A stretch of DNA of 62,890 nucleotides, from NCBI GenBank assembly GCA_913020045.1, contig CAJWBE010000026.1:1-62890 (forward strand), read 5' to 3'. The position numbers and the translations under genes were made by a program. The notes beneath the pieces were generated by a model. That model did not search any database and had not been told where the DNA came from. It worked only from the letters and a program-made list of their open reading frames with translations. Positions 55,101 through 62,320 of this stretch are shown piece after piece (position 1 is the stretch's first letter; each line of letters begins with the position of its first letter). The stretch comes from an uncultured Oleiphilus sp. Lineage in GTDB: Bacteria > Pseudomonadota > Gammaproteobacteria > Pseudomonadales > Oleiphilaceae.

Positions 55101-55911
55101 CTTCCGTAAAGAAATGCGCATCAGGCGTGCGCGTTTGCGGAACGTTAGAGCCCCACGCGATAATGTAGCCCGAGTTGTACCAATCGGCTGACTCAGGAAC
55201 ATCTGTTTGCTCACCCCAAATTTGCGGCGACGCTGGCGGTAAATCACAGTACCAGTCATAGAAGCTTAAGCAGTTACCACCGATCAAAGACAGGTAACGT
55301 GAGCCCGCAGCATAAGACACCATCGACATCGCAGGAATCGGCGAAAATCCAGCAATACGGTCTGGACCGTAGGTCTTCGTGGTATACACGTTAGACGCCG
55401 CGATAATTTCGTTGACCTCTTTCCAGTCAGAACGAACCAAGCCACCCAAGCCACGCTTGGTTTTGTAAGACTTAGCCTTAACGGGGTCTGTAACAATCGA
55501 CTCCCAAGCTTTAACGGGGTCAGAATGCGCTTGTTTCGCTTCGCGCCACAGTTTCAATAATGGCTTACGCACCTTCGGGTATTTCAGGCGATTCGCACTG
55601 TAAATATACCAAGAGTAACTCGCACCACGAGGACAGCCGCGCGGTTCATGGTTAGGTAGGTCTGGACGTGTGCGCGGGTAATCCGTTTGTTGGGTTTCCC
55701 AAGTCACAAGACCGTCTTTAACATAAATTTTCCAGCTACAAGACCCTGTGCAATTCACACCATGCGTCGATCGGACGATCTTGTCATGCTGCCAACGGCG
55801 TCGATAGCCGTCTTCCCAACCACGGTCTTCTTCGGTCATGACACCATGCCCGTCCGAAAAATCCTGCTTTTTGGCGTTAAAAAAACGCAAGCGATCTAAA
55901 AGCTGGCTCAT
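52129..55911 (-). CDS. narG: Respiratory nitrate reductase alpha subunit (molybdopterin)
   Basis: A 1,260-residue catalytic subunit (E. coli 1,247) that reduces nitrate to nitrite in the cytoplasm. The N-terminal [4Fe-4S] site has the NarG-type ligand set with His (STHGVNCTGSCSWKIYVKDG), and Asp of GWYCDLPPASP-like region (YDWYCDLPPASPQIWGEQTD) ligates Mo. I start at 55911: GAGGAG lies seven bases before this ATG, giving MSQLLDRLRFF, the family N-terminus; an earlier in-frame ATG is not supported. The promoter is FNR class II. Confidence 0.98.
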   Translation of the reverse strand: MSQLLDRLRFFNAKKQDFSDGHGVMTEEDRGWEDGYRRRWQHDKIVRSTHGVNCTGSCSWKIYVKDGLVTWETQQTDYPRTRPDLPNHEPRGCPRGASYSWYIYSANRLKYPKVRKPLLKLWREAKQAHSDPVKAWESIVTDPVKAKSYKTKRGLGGLVRSDWKEVNEIIAASNVYTTKTYGPDRIAGFSPIPAMSMVSYAAGSRYLSLIGGNCLSFYDWYCDLPPASPQIWGEQTDVPESADWYNSGYIIAWGSNVPQTRTPDAHFFTEVRYKGTKTVSITPDYSEVAKLTDEWIPAKQGTDSAVAMAMGHVILKEFHVDKPSAYFKEYVKTKTDFPYLIRLDESDQGYQQGRFLRASDLAGDMGQDNNPEWKTIALNSADGELVSPTGSIGYRWGEKGKWNIDQLDGKTGETLDLTLSLKDVADEVVSVSFPYFGAKEHELGYFDHTDHDENQLRKVPAKRITLADGTEALVATVYDLTLANYGVEHGLSCPNSAASFEENKPYTPQWQEKITGVPAAQIIKIAREFADNADKTTGRSMIIIGAAMNHWYNMDMNYRGVINMLMMCGCIGQSGGGWAHYVGQEKLRPQCGWLPLAFGLDWQRPPRQMNGTSFFYNHANQWRYEKLEMEEVVSPLADKSKWGASILDYNTRAERMGWLPSAPQLGMNPLELTKQAAAAGMEPKDWAVDKLKSGELKFACEDPDDVKNHPHNMFIWRSNLLGSSGKGHEYMLRHLLGTKHGLMGKDLDERGAKKPEDVKWHDEAVEGKIDLLVTLDFRMSTTCLYSDIVLPTATWYEKDDMNTSDMHPFIHPLSKAVDPVWESKSDWDIFKGIAKKFSELCDGHLGVEKDFVTVPLQHDTPGELAQPDGVKAWWKGECDLIPGKTAPNMVVVERDYPNTYKRFTSLGPMLEKLGNGGKGINWDTKDEVDFLGQLNYKHTEEGAHEGRPKIETAIDAAEVILSLAPETNGQVAVKAWDALSEFTGKDHSHLAKPKEDEKIRFRDIQAQPRKIISSPTWSGLEDEHVSYNAGYTNVHELIPWRTVTGRQQFYQDHEWMRDFGETQCLYKPPINLKTVRPLLGKKPNGNKELVLNFLTPHQKWGIHSTYSDNLLMLTLSRGGPIVWISETDAKAGGIEDNDWIEVFNVNGALAARAVVSQRVPDGMSMMYHAQERIVNVPGAETTKTRGGIHNSVTRAVMKPTHMIGGYAQQSYGFNYYGTVGCNRDEFVIVRKMDKVDWLDAEGDVQYQGSGQSQSENGGVK

Positions 55912-56024
55912 GTTTTTGGCTCCTCTCTCTCGGTTCCATATCCGTTCGCACTTATTATTCAAGCTAAAGGCGTTCGGGAGTTTTTTAGGCCGGATAAAAC
56001 AATCCGACGACAATTTTGGAAGCA

Positions 56025-56065
56025 AGTATAGGAAGCCAATTAATAACAAAGTTGATTCAAATCAA
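56025..56065 (-). promoter_or_regulatory. narG promoter with FNR class II site
   Basis: A perfect FNR box (TTGAT-TCAA-ATCAA, 56052-56065) lies 21 bp upstream of a -10 (minus-strand TATACT, 56025-56030). With start of transcription near 56017 the FNR centre is at about -41.5, the classic activation position. The leader to the narG ATG is about 106 nt. This places the operon under oxygen-limitation control. Confidence 0.9.
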
Positions 56066-56102
56066 TTGCCTTTTGTCAGCAACACGCCACTCTAGAACGC
56101 CC

Positions 56103-56118
56103 TACCACCAAAGGGGTA
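56103..56118. promoter_or_regulatory. NarL-like 7-2-7 site
   Basis: TACCACC-AA-AGGGGTA. The right heptamer, read as TACCCCT, is a perfect TACYYMT NarL box; the left is a 5/7 match. It lies between narG and narX, about 94 bp upstream of the predicted narG start. It could be bound by a NarL encoded elsewhere. Confidence 0.5.
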
Positions 56119-56176
56119 GAGACAAAAACGGTAAGCATTTGAAACTATTACACTTTGCATTTAGACCCATTGGTAT

Positions 56177-56192
56177 ACACTCGAACGAGTGT
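56177..56192. repeat. Perfect inverted repeat before narX
   Basis: ACACTCG-AA-CGAGTGT, with perfect 7-bp arms. It ends 17 bp before the narX start. A candidate operator or RNA hairpin next to the ribosome binding site; 56174-56179 (TATACA) overlaps it and could be a -10. Confidence 0.6.
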
Positions 56193-56209
56193 CTTTAGAG
56201 GTAGTGTTC

Positions 56210-58036
56210 GTGCAGCGACTCAAGCAGCTTTTTTTCGACTCAGTGATGAACTACATCAATCTGTCGCTATTTACGATTGTGGGCATTGCACTCATTTCAA
56301 TTTTCTTTTCATTTTGGATCACCGAAAAAACTGATAACGACGCCAAAGCCATTAACCTGTCTGGCTCGATGCGCATGCAGACATTTCATATCGGCATGGC
56401 CTTGAGTGATTCGCCAAAAGATGCGGCCCGACTAATTGAAGAGCTTGATTCGACCTGGAATGACCCTCTCTTTGTGCGTTTGCAGCGTGACCAAAGTAGT
56501 AGCGAACTAACAACGCTTTTCAATGTGGGCTTCCATCACTGGGAAAAAGTAGTCAAACCTGCGCTCATCGCCGAGCTGAACCCACTTGAGCGCAATGTCG
56601 ACCTCTATAGAATAATAAATGACCAGGTGACGTTAACAGATGATTTGGTTAATCAACTTCAGCGCGATGCGGAATCCAAAATACGAAACCTGCGTACGCT
56701 GCAATTGTTTTCTCTATTGATCACCACGCTTGTGGGCAGTCTTATTTTCTACTTACTCAAAAACCGTGTCGAAGCTCCACTTGGGACCCTGACAGACGCC
56801 GCATTAAAAATTAGCCAAGGCGACATTCAACAACGGATTCCCGCGACCGGTGACGACGAGCTCGCATTACTCGGTAAAGCATTCAATCAAATGAGTAGCT
56901 CGATTAGCCAAACCTATAACGAGCTAGAGTCACGAGTAGACGAGCGCACCAAAGAGCTGAAACGCAACAATGTCATGCTGGAGTTTTTGTTTCATATTGC
57001 CCGCGACGTTCTGGATAGCAACCGGCCACGTTTAGACTATCAAAAAACGATAAAAGAACTGTCTGCAATTTTAGAAGAACACGAATTGGAACTGTGCTTA
57101 TTCACGGCTCAGGGAGAACAACCCTACTTGCAGATAGACGCGCGTAAAAAGAAAAACCTGTGTGAAAAGCAAAGCTGCGATTACTGCAAAGGAAGCGCGC
57201 CCTTTGATGCAATAGAGCCTTTGGGCCTCAGCCATCGCTACCCCATTGTTCAGCATGAAACGCAGTACGGCGTCATTCAGGTCGCTAGCAACAACAAAGC
57301 ACCACTGCATACATGGCAAGACCAGCTGTTGCGCTCCACCGCCGACCAATTTGCGATTGCCTTATCGCTTAATGAAACGAAAGACCAAGAACACCGCCTT
57401 GCCATGCTGAACGAACGAACCGTCATCGCACGCGAGCTACACGACTCATTGGCACAATCGTTGTCGTACTTGCAAATACAAGTCACTCGTTTGCAAAAAT
57501 CTCATGACAAACAAAAATATGAGTTACAACAGCCCATACTCGATGAGCTCCGTGAGGGCTTGTCCTCGGCCTACCGTCACCTGCGAGAGCTGCTCACCAC
57601 CTTCCGCTTAAAAATGGATACACACGGACTAGAAGGCGCCATTACGCAAACCGTCGAGCAACTTAGGGAGCGAGGCCAAATGCAAATACACTTGGCCTAT
57701 CAATTACAGAATTTACCCTTGAACCCGATGGAAGAAATCCATCTCATGCAGATCACCCGCGAAGCCAGCCAGAACGCAATTAATCACTCAAAAGGCAGCG
57801 ACCTAACTATTTCCCTTACGCAGCATGCCGATAAAACCATTGAGCTATGTATCGAAGATGATGGTGTAGGGCTTTCCGACAGTCCTGAAAAGTTAAATCA
57901 CTACGGCCTCGCGATCATGCAGGAGCGCAGCCGCCACCTTGGTGGGAAATTGCATATAGACAGCAGAAACCCGCAAGGGACACGCATTACCTTGCGGTTC
58001 AAACCGGCCTATCTAAGCGAAGCGGTTTCCGCATAG
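56210..58036 (+). CDS. narX: NarX-type nitrate/nitrite sensor histidine kinase
   Basis: A 608-residue sensor (E. coli NarX 598). Two membrane helices flank a periplasmic domain with a P-box-like nitrate motif (NLSGSMRMQTF near 45-55). Then come a HAMP domain, a Cys-rich central module (CEKQSCDYC near 317-325), the phosphoacceptor helix ARELHDSLAQSL (His near 411) and HATPase (NAINHS, EDDGVGL). I start at the GTG at 56210: AGAGG lies seven bases upstream, better than the GTG at 56189. It is divergent from narGHJI. No narL follows. Confidence 0.92.
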   Translation: MQRLKQLFFDSVMNYINLSLFTIVGIALISIFFSFWITEKTDNDAKAINLSGSMRMQTFHIGMALSDSPKDAARLIEELDSTWNDPLFVRLQRDQSSSELTTLFNVGFHHWEKVVKPALIAELNPLERNVDLYRIINDQVTLTDDLVNQLQRDAESKIRNLRTLQLFSLLITTLVGSLIFYLLKNRVEAPLGTLTDAALKISQGDIQQRIPATGDDELALLGKAFNQMSSSISQTYNELESRVDERTKELKRNNVMLEFLFHIARDVLDSNRPRLDYQKTIKELSAILEEHELELCLFTAQGEQPYLQIDARKKKNLCEKQSCDYCKGSAPFDAIEPLGLSHRYPIVQHETQYGVIQVASNNKAPLHTWQDQLLRSTADQFAIALSLNETKDQEHRLAMLNERTVIARELHDSLAQSLSYLQIQVTRLQKSHDKQKYELQQPILDELREGLSSAYRHLRELLTTFRLKMDTHGLEGAITQTVEQLRERGQMQIHLAYQLQNLPLNPMEEIHLMQITREASQNAINHSKGSDLTISLTQHADKTIELCIEDDGVGLSDSPEKLNHYGLAIMQERSRHLGGKLHIDSRNPQGTRITLRFKPAYLSEAVSA

Positions 58037-58112
58037 GAAAGATCGAGAAAAGGGCAAGGTATTCGCAATTGGATGGTAAAACGAAATCAGTATTTTGACT
58101 AGATATAAACAA

Positions 58113-59108
58113 CTAACTGGCTGAAGCTCGTCGCGGCGCATTGCCTGTCCAACGTTTATAAGCATGACTAAAATTAGCAGCGTCGCTATACCCCAAACGC
58201 TCGGCAATGTTGTCCAAGGTCATTTGGGTGTCGTTCAAGTACTTGTCTGCCAAGAGGCGACGAAAATCATCCAACACCGACTGATAGCTAACACTGGCCT
58301 CGGTTAGCCGGCGTCTTAAGGTCCGCGAACTAATCGCTAAGCTGGTCGCACAACCTTCCATCGAGGCGCGGTAAAGCGGTGTTTTCAACAAGTACTGCCG
58401 CACTTGATCAACAATATTTTGTTCCACCACCAGCTGGGGCCTGATTATTTCTAACTGGTCTCGGCACAACTCCATCGCAAGCGCATTATGCTGCGGCAAT
58501 TCATGCTTAAGATAAGACTTAGCAAAGCGCACCTCCGTGTCCGGCATGTCGAATCGAATACGGCAATGAAACAACGATTCAAAATAGCCTTCATCTCTAT
58601 CTCGGGGCCACGAAAAACAAATTTCTTCAACCGGCCGCTCCTCTTGCAACAACAATTGAAACAACACAAATACCGCTGACACATCACGTTCAATCATCGG
58701 TCTCTGGAGCAAGCCTAACTCACTCAACTGACGAATTCGCATGCCCGCATGGCGCTCGTCTTCAAAGAAAATAATCTGATTATAGGTGTAGGTGAAATCA
58801 ATAAACTGCAAACCCAAGGTAATCGCTTTTTCGAAGGTGGGGCTGCTAATCAGCGCTAAGCCCCAAATACCATAGGTCGCAATATTTAGTTTAAAGCCAG
58901 CTTCAAGAAGAATGTTGGGATTGCCAGACAAGGTGATCAAGTTGCGATAGAAACTCAGCTCTTCCGTCGGTACCAAGGTACCTTTCGGGTCGAGCAGGCG
59001 CTCTTCGTCGATGCCAGTATTCGCCAATAAGTCTTGCCGTGAATAGCCTTTTTGCTCCATCCACTTAAGAACTTCGTTCAGCCCAATAATCGAATGCCGT
59101 GTACTCAT
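58113..59108 (-). CDS. AraC family transcriptional regulator
   Basis: A 331-residue regulator with an N-terminal Arabinose_bd-type ligand domain (about 15-210) and a C-terminal pair of helix-turn-helices (about 230-325; SSRTLRRRLTEASVSYQSVLDDFR, then ERLGYSDAANFSHAYKRWTG). It is divergent from the GMC oxidoreductase gene and probably controls it, as AraC regulators do beside alcohol-oxidation genes. I start at 59108; an in-frame ATG 23 codons upstream is less likely. Confidence 0.9.
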   Translation of the reverse strand: MSTRHSIIGLNEVLKWMEQKGYSRQDLLANTGIDEERLLDPKGTLVPTEELSFYRNLITLSGNPNILLEAGFKLNIATYGIWGLALISSPTFEKAITLGLQFIDFTYTYNQIIFFEDERHAGMRIRQLSELGLLQRPMIERDVSAVFVLFQLLLQEERPVEEICFSWPRDRDEGYFESLFHCRIRFDMPDTEVRFAKSYLKHELPQHNALAMELCRDQLEIIRPQLVVEQNIVDQVRQYLLKTPLYRASMEGCATSLAISSRTLRRRLTEASVSYQSVLDDFRRLLADKYLNDTQMTLDNIAERLGYSDAANFSHAYKRWTGNAPRRASAS

Positions 59109-59276
59109 AAGCGCTCGTCGCTCTAATGAACAAACAAAAAGGTATGCTATATCGCTTAGCTTGTCCGAAATTAACAAAAGGTGTAACCCTTTTCAACATG
59201 TCGCTAACAACGCATCATGCTTACAATGACTCACTAGACAACTTGTCACTCATTCAAACAAAAAAAGGTAAGTGCT

Positions 59277-60953
59277 ATGTCCTCAGTCAGCTTTGATTAC
59301 ATCATTGTCGGTGCCGGTTCCGCGGGAAGTGTTCTCGCCAACCGTTTGTCAAAAGACCCTAGCACCTCTGTATTGCTTCTTGAGGCCGGCCCAGAAGACA
59401 AAAGCCCGATGATCAAAATACCCGGGGCATTTGCCTATTTCATGTATAGCAAAAAGTATAACTGGCAGTACAACGCCGAATCTGTTGCCGACATTCGCCA
59501 TGGACAACCTGTCTTCTGCCCTCGCGGAAAAACCCTTGGCGGTAGCAGTGCCGTGAACGCCATGGTGTATATTCGAGGCCATCGCAGCGATTACGACCGT
59601 TGGGAAGCCGCCGGCAATGAAGGCTGGGGCTACGACCATATGCTTCCCTACTTCAAAAAATCTGAAACCAATGAGCGCGGCGCTGACGACTTTCATGGCG
59701 ACAAAGGCCCGCTATACGTTTCTAACACTCAAAACACCTACCCCTTGAACGAATGCTTTTTGAAAGGCAGTGTCCAAGCGGGCTACCCCGTCACCGACGA
59801 CTTTAACGGCCCGCAATTTGAAGGCTCTGGTTATTATCAGTTCACGATTAAAGGCGGCGAACGCTGCGGCGTCTCGCGCGGCTATTTAACGCCCGTGAGA
59901 GATCGCAAAAACCTTTTTGTTGAATGTGAAGCCTTTGTCGATCGCATCATCTTTGACCGAGACAGCGACAGCACAGAAAAAACAGCGCAAGGCGTCGAAT
60001 ACACCCAGAACGGTCAAACCTTTATCGCTACCGCGCGAAAAGAAGTTATCTTGTCAGGAGGCTCATTCAACTCACCGCAAACGCTTATGCTTTCTGGCGT
60101 TGGCGCGAAAGAAGAGTTAGCGCAGCATGGTATCGACGTCGTCCATGACCTGCCAGGCGTTGGTAAAAACCTGCAAGAACATGTCGACGCCTGCGTACTC
60201 GTCAAAAGCAAAAAGAAAGACGGCTTTTCTACCAGCCCAACTGGCCTGTTGAAAATGCTACCAGATACGCTTAAGTACATGACCTCCAAAACCGGCAACC
60301 TCGCCAATTCGATTACACAAGCGGGCGCGTTTCTGAAGTCGAGCCCTGAGGTAGACGTGCCAGACATTCAAATGCACTTTGTCCCCCTCCTGTTCGACGA
60401 CTGTGGGCGCGACCTAGGTTTGCTGTCAGGCCACGGTTACTCCTTGCATGTTTGCGTATTGCGGCCAAAGAGCCGAGGCAAGCTAAGCTTACGCTCAGCC
60501 GACCCGCGCGCGCCGATCAAAATCGATTTTAACTTCTTTGCCGAGGAGGAGGACCGCAAGGTGATGGTAAACGGCATCCGCGTCGCCCGTAAAATCTTGG
60601 CAACCGAAGCGTTCGATGAGCACCGTCTAGAAGAAATACACCCCGGCCCCGCCGTCGAATCAGACGACGCCCTGCTGCAAAAGTGCAAAGACAAACTAGG
60701 CTTGGTTTATCACCCGGTCGGCACCTGCAAAATGGGTAACGACCCGATGGCAGTGGTGGACAGCCAGCTAAGGGTGCACGGCCTCAAGAATCTACGTGTC
60801 GTTGATGGCTCTGTCATGCCTAGTTTAGTGAGTGGCAACACCAACGGGCCGATCATAGCGATGGCCGAAAAAGCCGCAGATTTGATTCTTAACCCACCGT
60901 CAAACACATCAGCGGTTCAGGAAAGTAGGAAAACAGAAGATGTTCACGCTTAA
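59277..60953 (+). CDS. GMC family FAD-dependent oxidoreductase (alcohol/choline dehydrogenase-like)
   Basis: A 558-residue flavoenzyme. FAD-binding GxGxxG is at 12-17 (VGAGSAGS), with the GMC signatures RGKTLGGSSAVNAMVYIRG and the second signature in GGSFNSPQTLMLSG. Active-site His is in YHPVGTCKMG near 480, and Asn in SGNTNGP. Relatives such as AlkJ and BetA oxidise alcohols to aldehydes at the membrane. Substrate is not readable from the sequence; no betaine or alkane genes lie next to it. AAAGG precedes the ATG. A strong terminator follows. Confidence 0.9.
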   Translation: MSSVSFDYIIVGAGSAGSVLANRLSKDPSTSVLLLEAGPEDKSPMIKIPGAFAYFMYSKKYNWQYNAESVADIRHGQPVFCPRGKTLGGSSAVNAMVYIRGHRSDYDRWEAAGNEGWGYDHMLPYFKKSETNERGADDFHGDKGPLYVSNTQNTYPLNECFLKGSVQAGYPVTDDFNGPQFEGSGYYQFTIKGGERCGVSRGYLTPVRDRKNLFVECEAFVDRIIFDRDSDSTEKTAQGVEYTQNGQTFIATARKEVILSGGSFNSPQTLMLSGVGAKEELAQHGIDVVHDLPGVGKNLQEHVDACVLVKSKKKDGFSTSPTGLLKMLPDTLKYMTSKTGNLANSITQAGAFLKSSPEVDVPDIQMHFVPLLFDDCGRDLGLLSGHGYSLHVCVLRPKSRGKLSLRSADPRAPIKIDFNFFAEEEDRKVMVNGIRVARKILATEAFDEHRLEEIHPGPAVESDDALLQKCKDKLGLVYHPVGTCKMGNDPMAVVDSQLRVHGLKNLRVVDGSVMPSLVSGNTNGPIIAMAEKAADLILNPPSNTSAVQESRKTEDVHA

Positions 60954-61010
60954 GCGCTGACAAGAGCCATCGCGTTATTTTGGCTGTGTAGAGAAACTGT
61001 TGTGGGATAT

Positions 61011-61064
61011 GCTTAACGCCGCCATTTTTGCTCGTAGTTTGATGGCGGCGTTAAGCGCTTTTTT
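61011..61064 (+). terminator. Terminator after the GMC oxidoreductase
   Basis: A perfect 15-bp stem (61011-61025 with 61042-61056) and 16-nt loop, followed by GC and six T. Its right arm covers the stop codon of the convergent toxin gene. Confidence 0.88.
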
Positions 61065-61368
61065 CATTCCGGTCTTCGATAATGTAAACACGTAAAGCTC
61101 TTTCACTGCGCATGACATAAAGTATGTAAACTAAATCAGCCTCAACTCGGTAAAAAATTCGGCAAGGACCAACAACAATTTCTCGGTATCTAGAGTTCTC
61201 TAATTCATCTGGTATTTTGCCAGAACTCGGAAAGTCTTTAAGACGTTTTACGGATTTGAATATTTCTTTAACCAGTTTTTTTGCTGCGCTAGGTTTGTCT
61301 AGTGCTATGTATTCTGCTATTTCATTTAAGTCATCAAGAGCTGGCTCAGTCCATTTTATTTGAGCCAT
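61051..61368 (-). CDS. ParE/RelE-type toxin
   Basis: A 105-residue protein of the RelE/ParE toxin superfamily: IKWTEPALDDLNEIAEYIALDKPSAAKKLVKEI is the typical N-terminal helical pair (key: WTEPALDDL...YIA), and the C-terminal beta sheet ends RYREIVVGPCRIFYRV and YILYVMRSERALRV. ParE toxins poison gyrase, RelE ones cut mRNA; the sequence alone leans to ParE. It overlaps the antitoxin gene by 13 bp, and its stop lies in the terminator hairpin of the GMC gene. Confidence 0.88.
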   Translation of the reverse strand: MAQIKWTEPALDDLNEIAEYIALDKPSAAKKLVKEIFKSVKRLKDFPSSGKIPDELENSRYREIVVGPCRIFYRVEADLVYILYVMRSERALRVYIIEDRNEKSA

Positions 61369-61613
61369 TTACCCATTTTCTCTTCTGCTTCAGATTCTGA
61401 ATAAATACGTCCATCAAAAATCGCTCTCTCCCCCCGAGCAATGCCTTCTAGGATAGCCATTCTATTCTGCATTAACTCATAATCTTCAACGTCGACAAGA
61501 TACGCAGAAGGCTGGCCATGCTCCGTAATAAGAACAGGCTCTTTTGAGACATGCAGGTCAGCCAAAATTTTAGTTGCCTGCCTTTTTAATGTAGTTACGA
61601 GTTCTGTTTTCAT
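61356..61613 (-). CDS. Phd/YefM-type antitoxin
   Basis: An 85-residue antitoxin with the Phd/YefM N-terminal DNA-binding fold (TTLKRQATKILADLHVSKEPVLITEHGQPSAYLVDVEDYE in excerpt KEPVLITEHGQPSAYLV) and a C-terminal acidic helix that should cover the toxin. The pair usually represses itself. I start at 61613, the M of MKTELVT; neither this nor the ATG 15 codons upstream has a clear ribosome binding site. Confidence 0.85.
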   Translation of the reverse strand: MKTELVTTLKRQATKILADLHVSKEPVLITEHGQPSAYLVDVEDYELMQNRMAILEGIARGERAIFDGRIYSESEAEEKMGKWLK

Positions 61614-61705
61614 GAAGGTGATACTATTCTGATACTTTAATGTATGCAACGATTGCACAGTTAACTCATCAATTTTTCCGACAGCCTGTGCTTGTTCTGT
61701 GTAGC

Positions 61706-62029
61706 TTAGCGCAGAAGGCTAGGCACCTTATTATTAAGTATCTCGATGAGCTGAGAGTCCATGTATTCGTAGTTATCTGGTATATCCAATGAGATAACCG
61801 TTTGTTTGTTAATTGCACCGCCAAATTTATTCGAGAGCTTCTTCTTGTGGGATTTCTCCATGACGAAGATGTAGTCGGCCCATTCGATATCCTCGAGACT
61901 AACATGGACTTCGGCATCATTGCTGATCCCGGCGGAGCAGACCTCCCAGCCTTCGACGTTGCTGAATATTGCTTCGGCTGTGGGGCTTCTCAGTTTGTTC
62001 TTGCTGCAAAGGAAAAGCACCTTAGGCAT
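61706..62029 (-). CDS. Low-molecular-weight protein tyrosine phosphatase-like protein
   Basis: A 107-residue protein. The CX5R P-loop is at CSKNKLRS near residue 8-15, at the end of the first strand, as in the small PTP-like COG4551 family. The typical late Asp (DPD/DPY) is replaced here by SLDIPDNYEY, so activity is likely but not certain. I start at 62029, with GAGG eight bases upstream; a GTG three codons earlier is weaker. It is short for an Lmw-PTP (about 150) and stands alone near a toxin-antitoxin pair. Confidence 0.75.
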   Translation of the reverse strand: MPKVLFLCSKNKLRSPTAEAIFSNVEGWEVCSAGISNDAEVHVSLEDIEWADYIFVMEKSHKKKLSNKFGGAINKQTVISLDIPDNYEYMDSQLIEILNNKVPSLLR

Positions 62030-62320
62030 TATTAGCACCTCGTAGACACAGAACGCATCAAGAAGGATCGCAGTTTACAGCGTGCCTTTGCTTGAATTGT
62101 TAGGCATTTAATTCACTATTAAAAAGCCCAACAAATCAATGCTTTTTGCTTCAAGGCCTTCCGAGGTCAATAGAATATAGAAAAGGCCTGTTAACGTAAA
62201 AATAGCGACGAAGGCTTTGATAGCTTCAACTCCTTAGGCCCAAATTTATTTGCACATAACATTTTTTGAATTAAAGGGGTCTGCCCCCCTTTAATCGGAC
62301 GCTATCTCGAAACGCACAGA
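62030..62320. other. Gene-free interval between the phosphatase-like gene and nhaD
   Basis: Just under 300 bp, A/T-rich, with no supported gene. It contains the REP-like palindrome (62270-62295) and imperfect repeats of AAGGCCT/AGGCCTT type around 62150-62190. Otherwise I see nothing in it. Confidence 0.5.
62270..62295. repeat. REP-like palindrome ATTAAAGGGG/CCCCTTTAAT
   Basis: Perfect 10-bp arms with a TCTGCC loop, 25 bp beyond the nhaD stop. The pattern TTAAAGGGGTCTG..CCCCTTTAA recurs in many marine gammaproteobacterial intergenic regions and is often linked to RAYT (REP-associated) transposases; that is from memory. It may also act as the nhaD terminator, though no T tract follows on the minus strand. 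Confidence 0.55.

Noticed and set aside
58037-58112. Possible narL start after narX.
   Set aside because: The interval has no coding potential and the next gene is an AraC regulator on the other strand.
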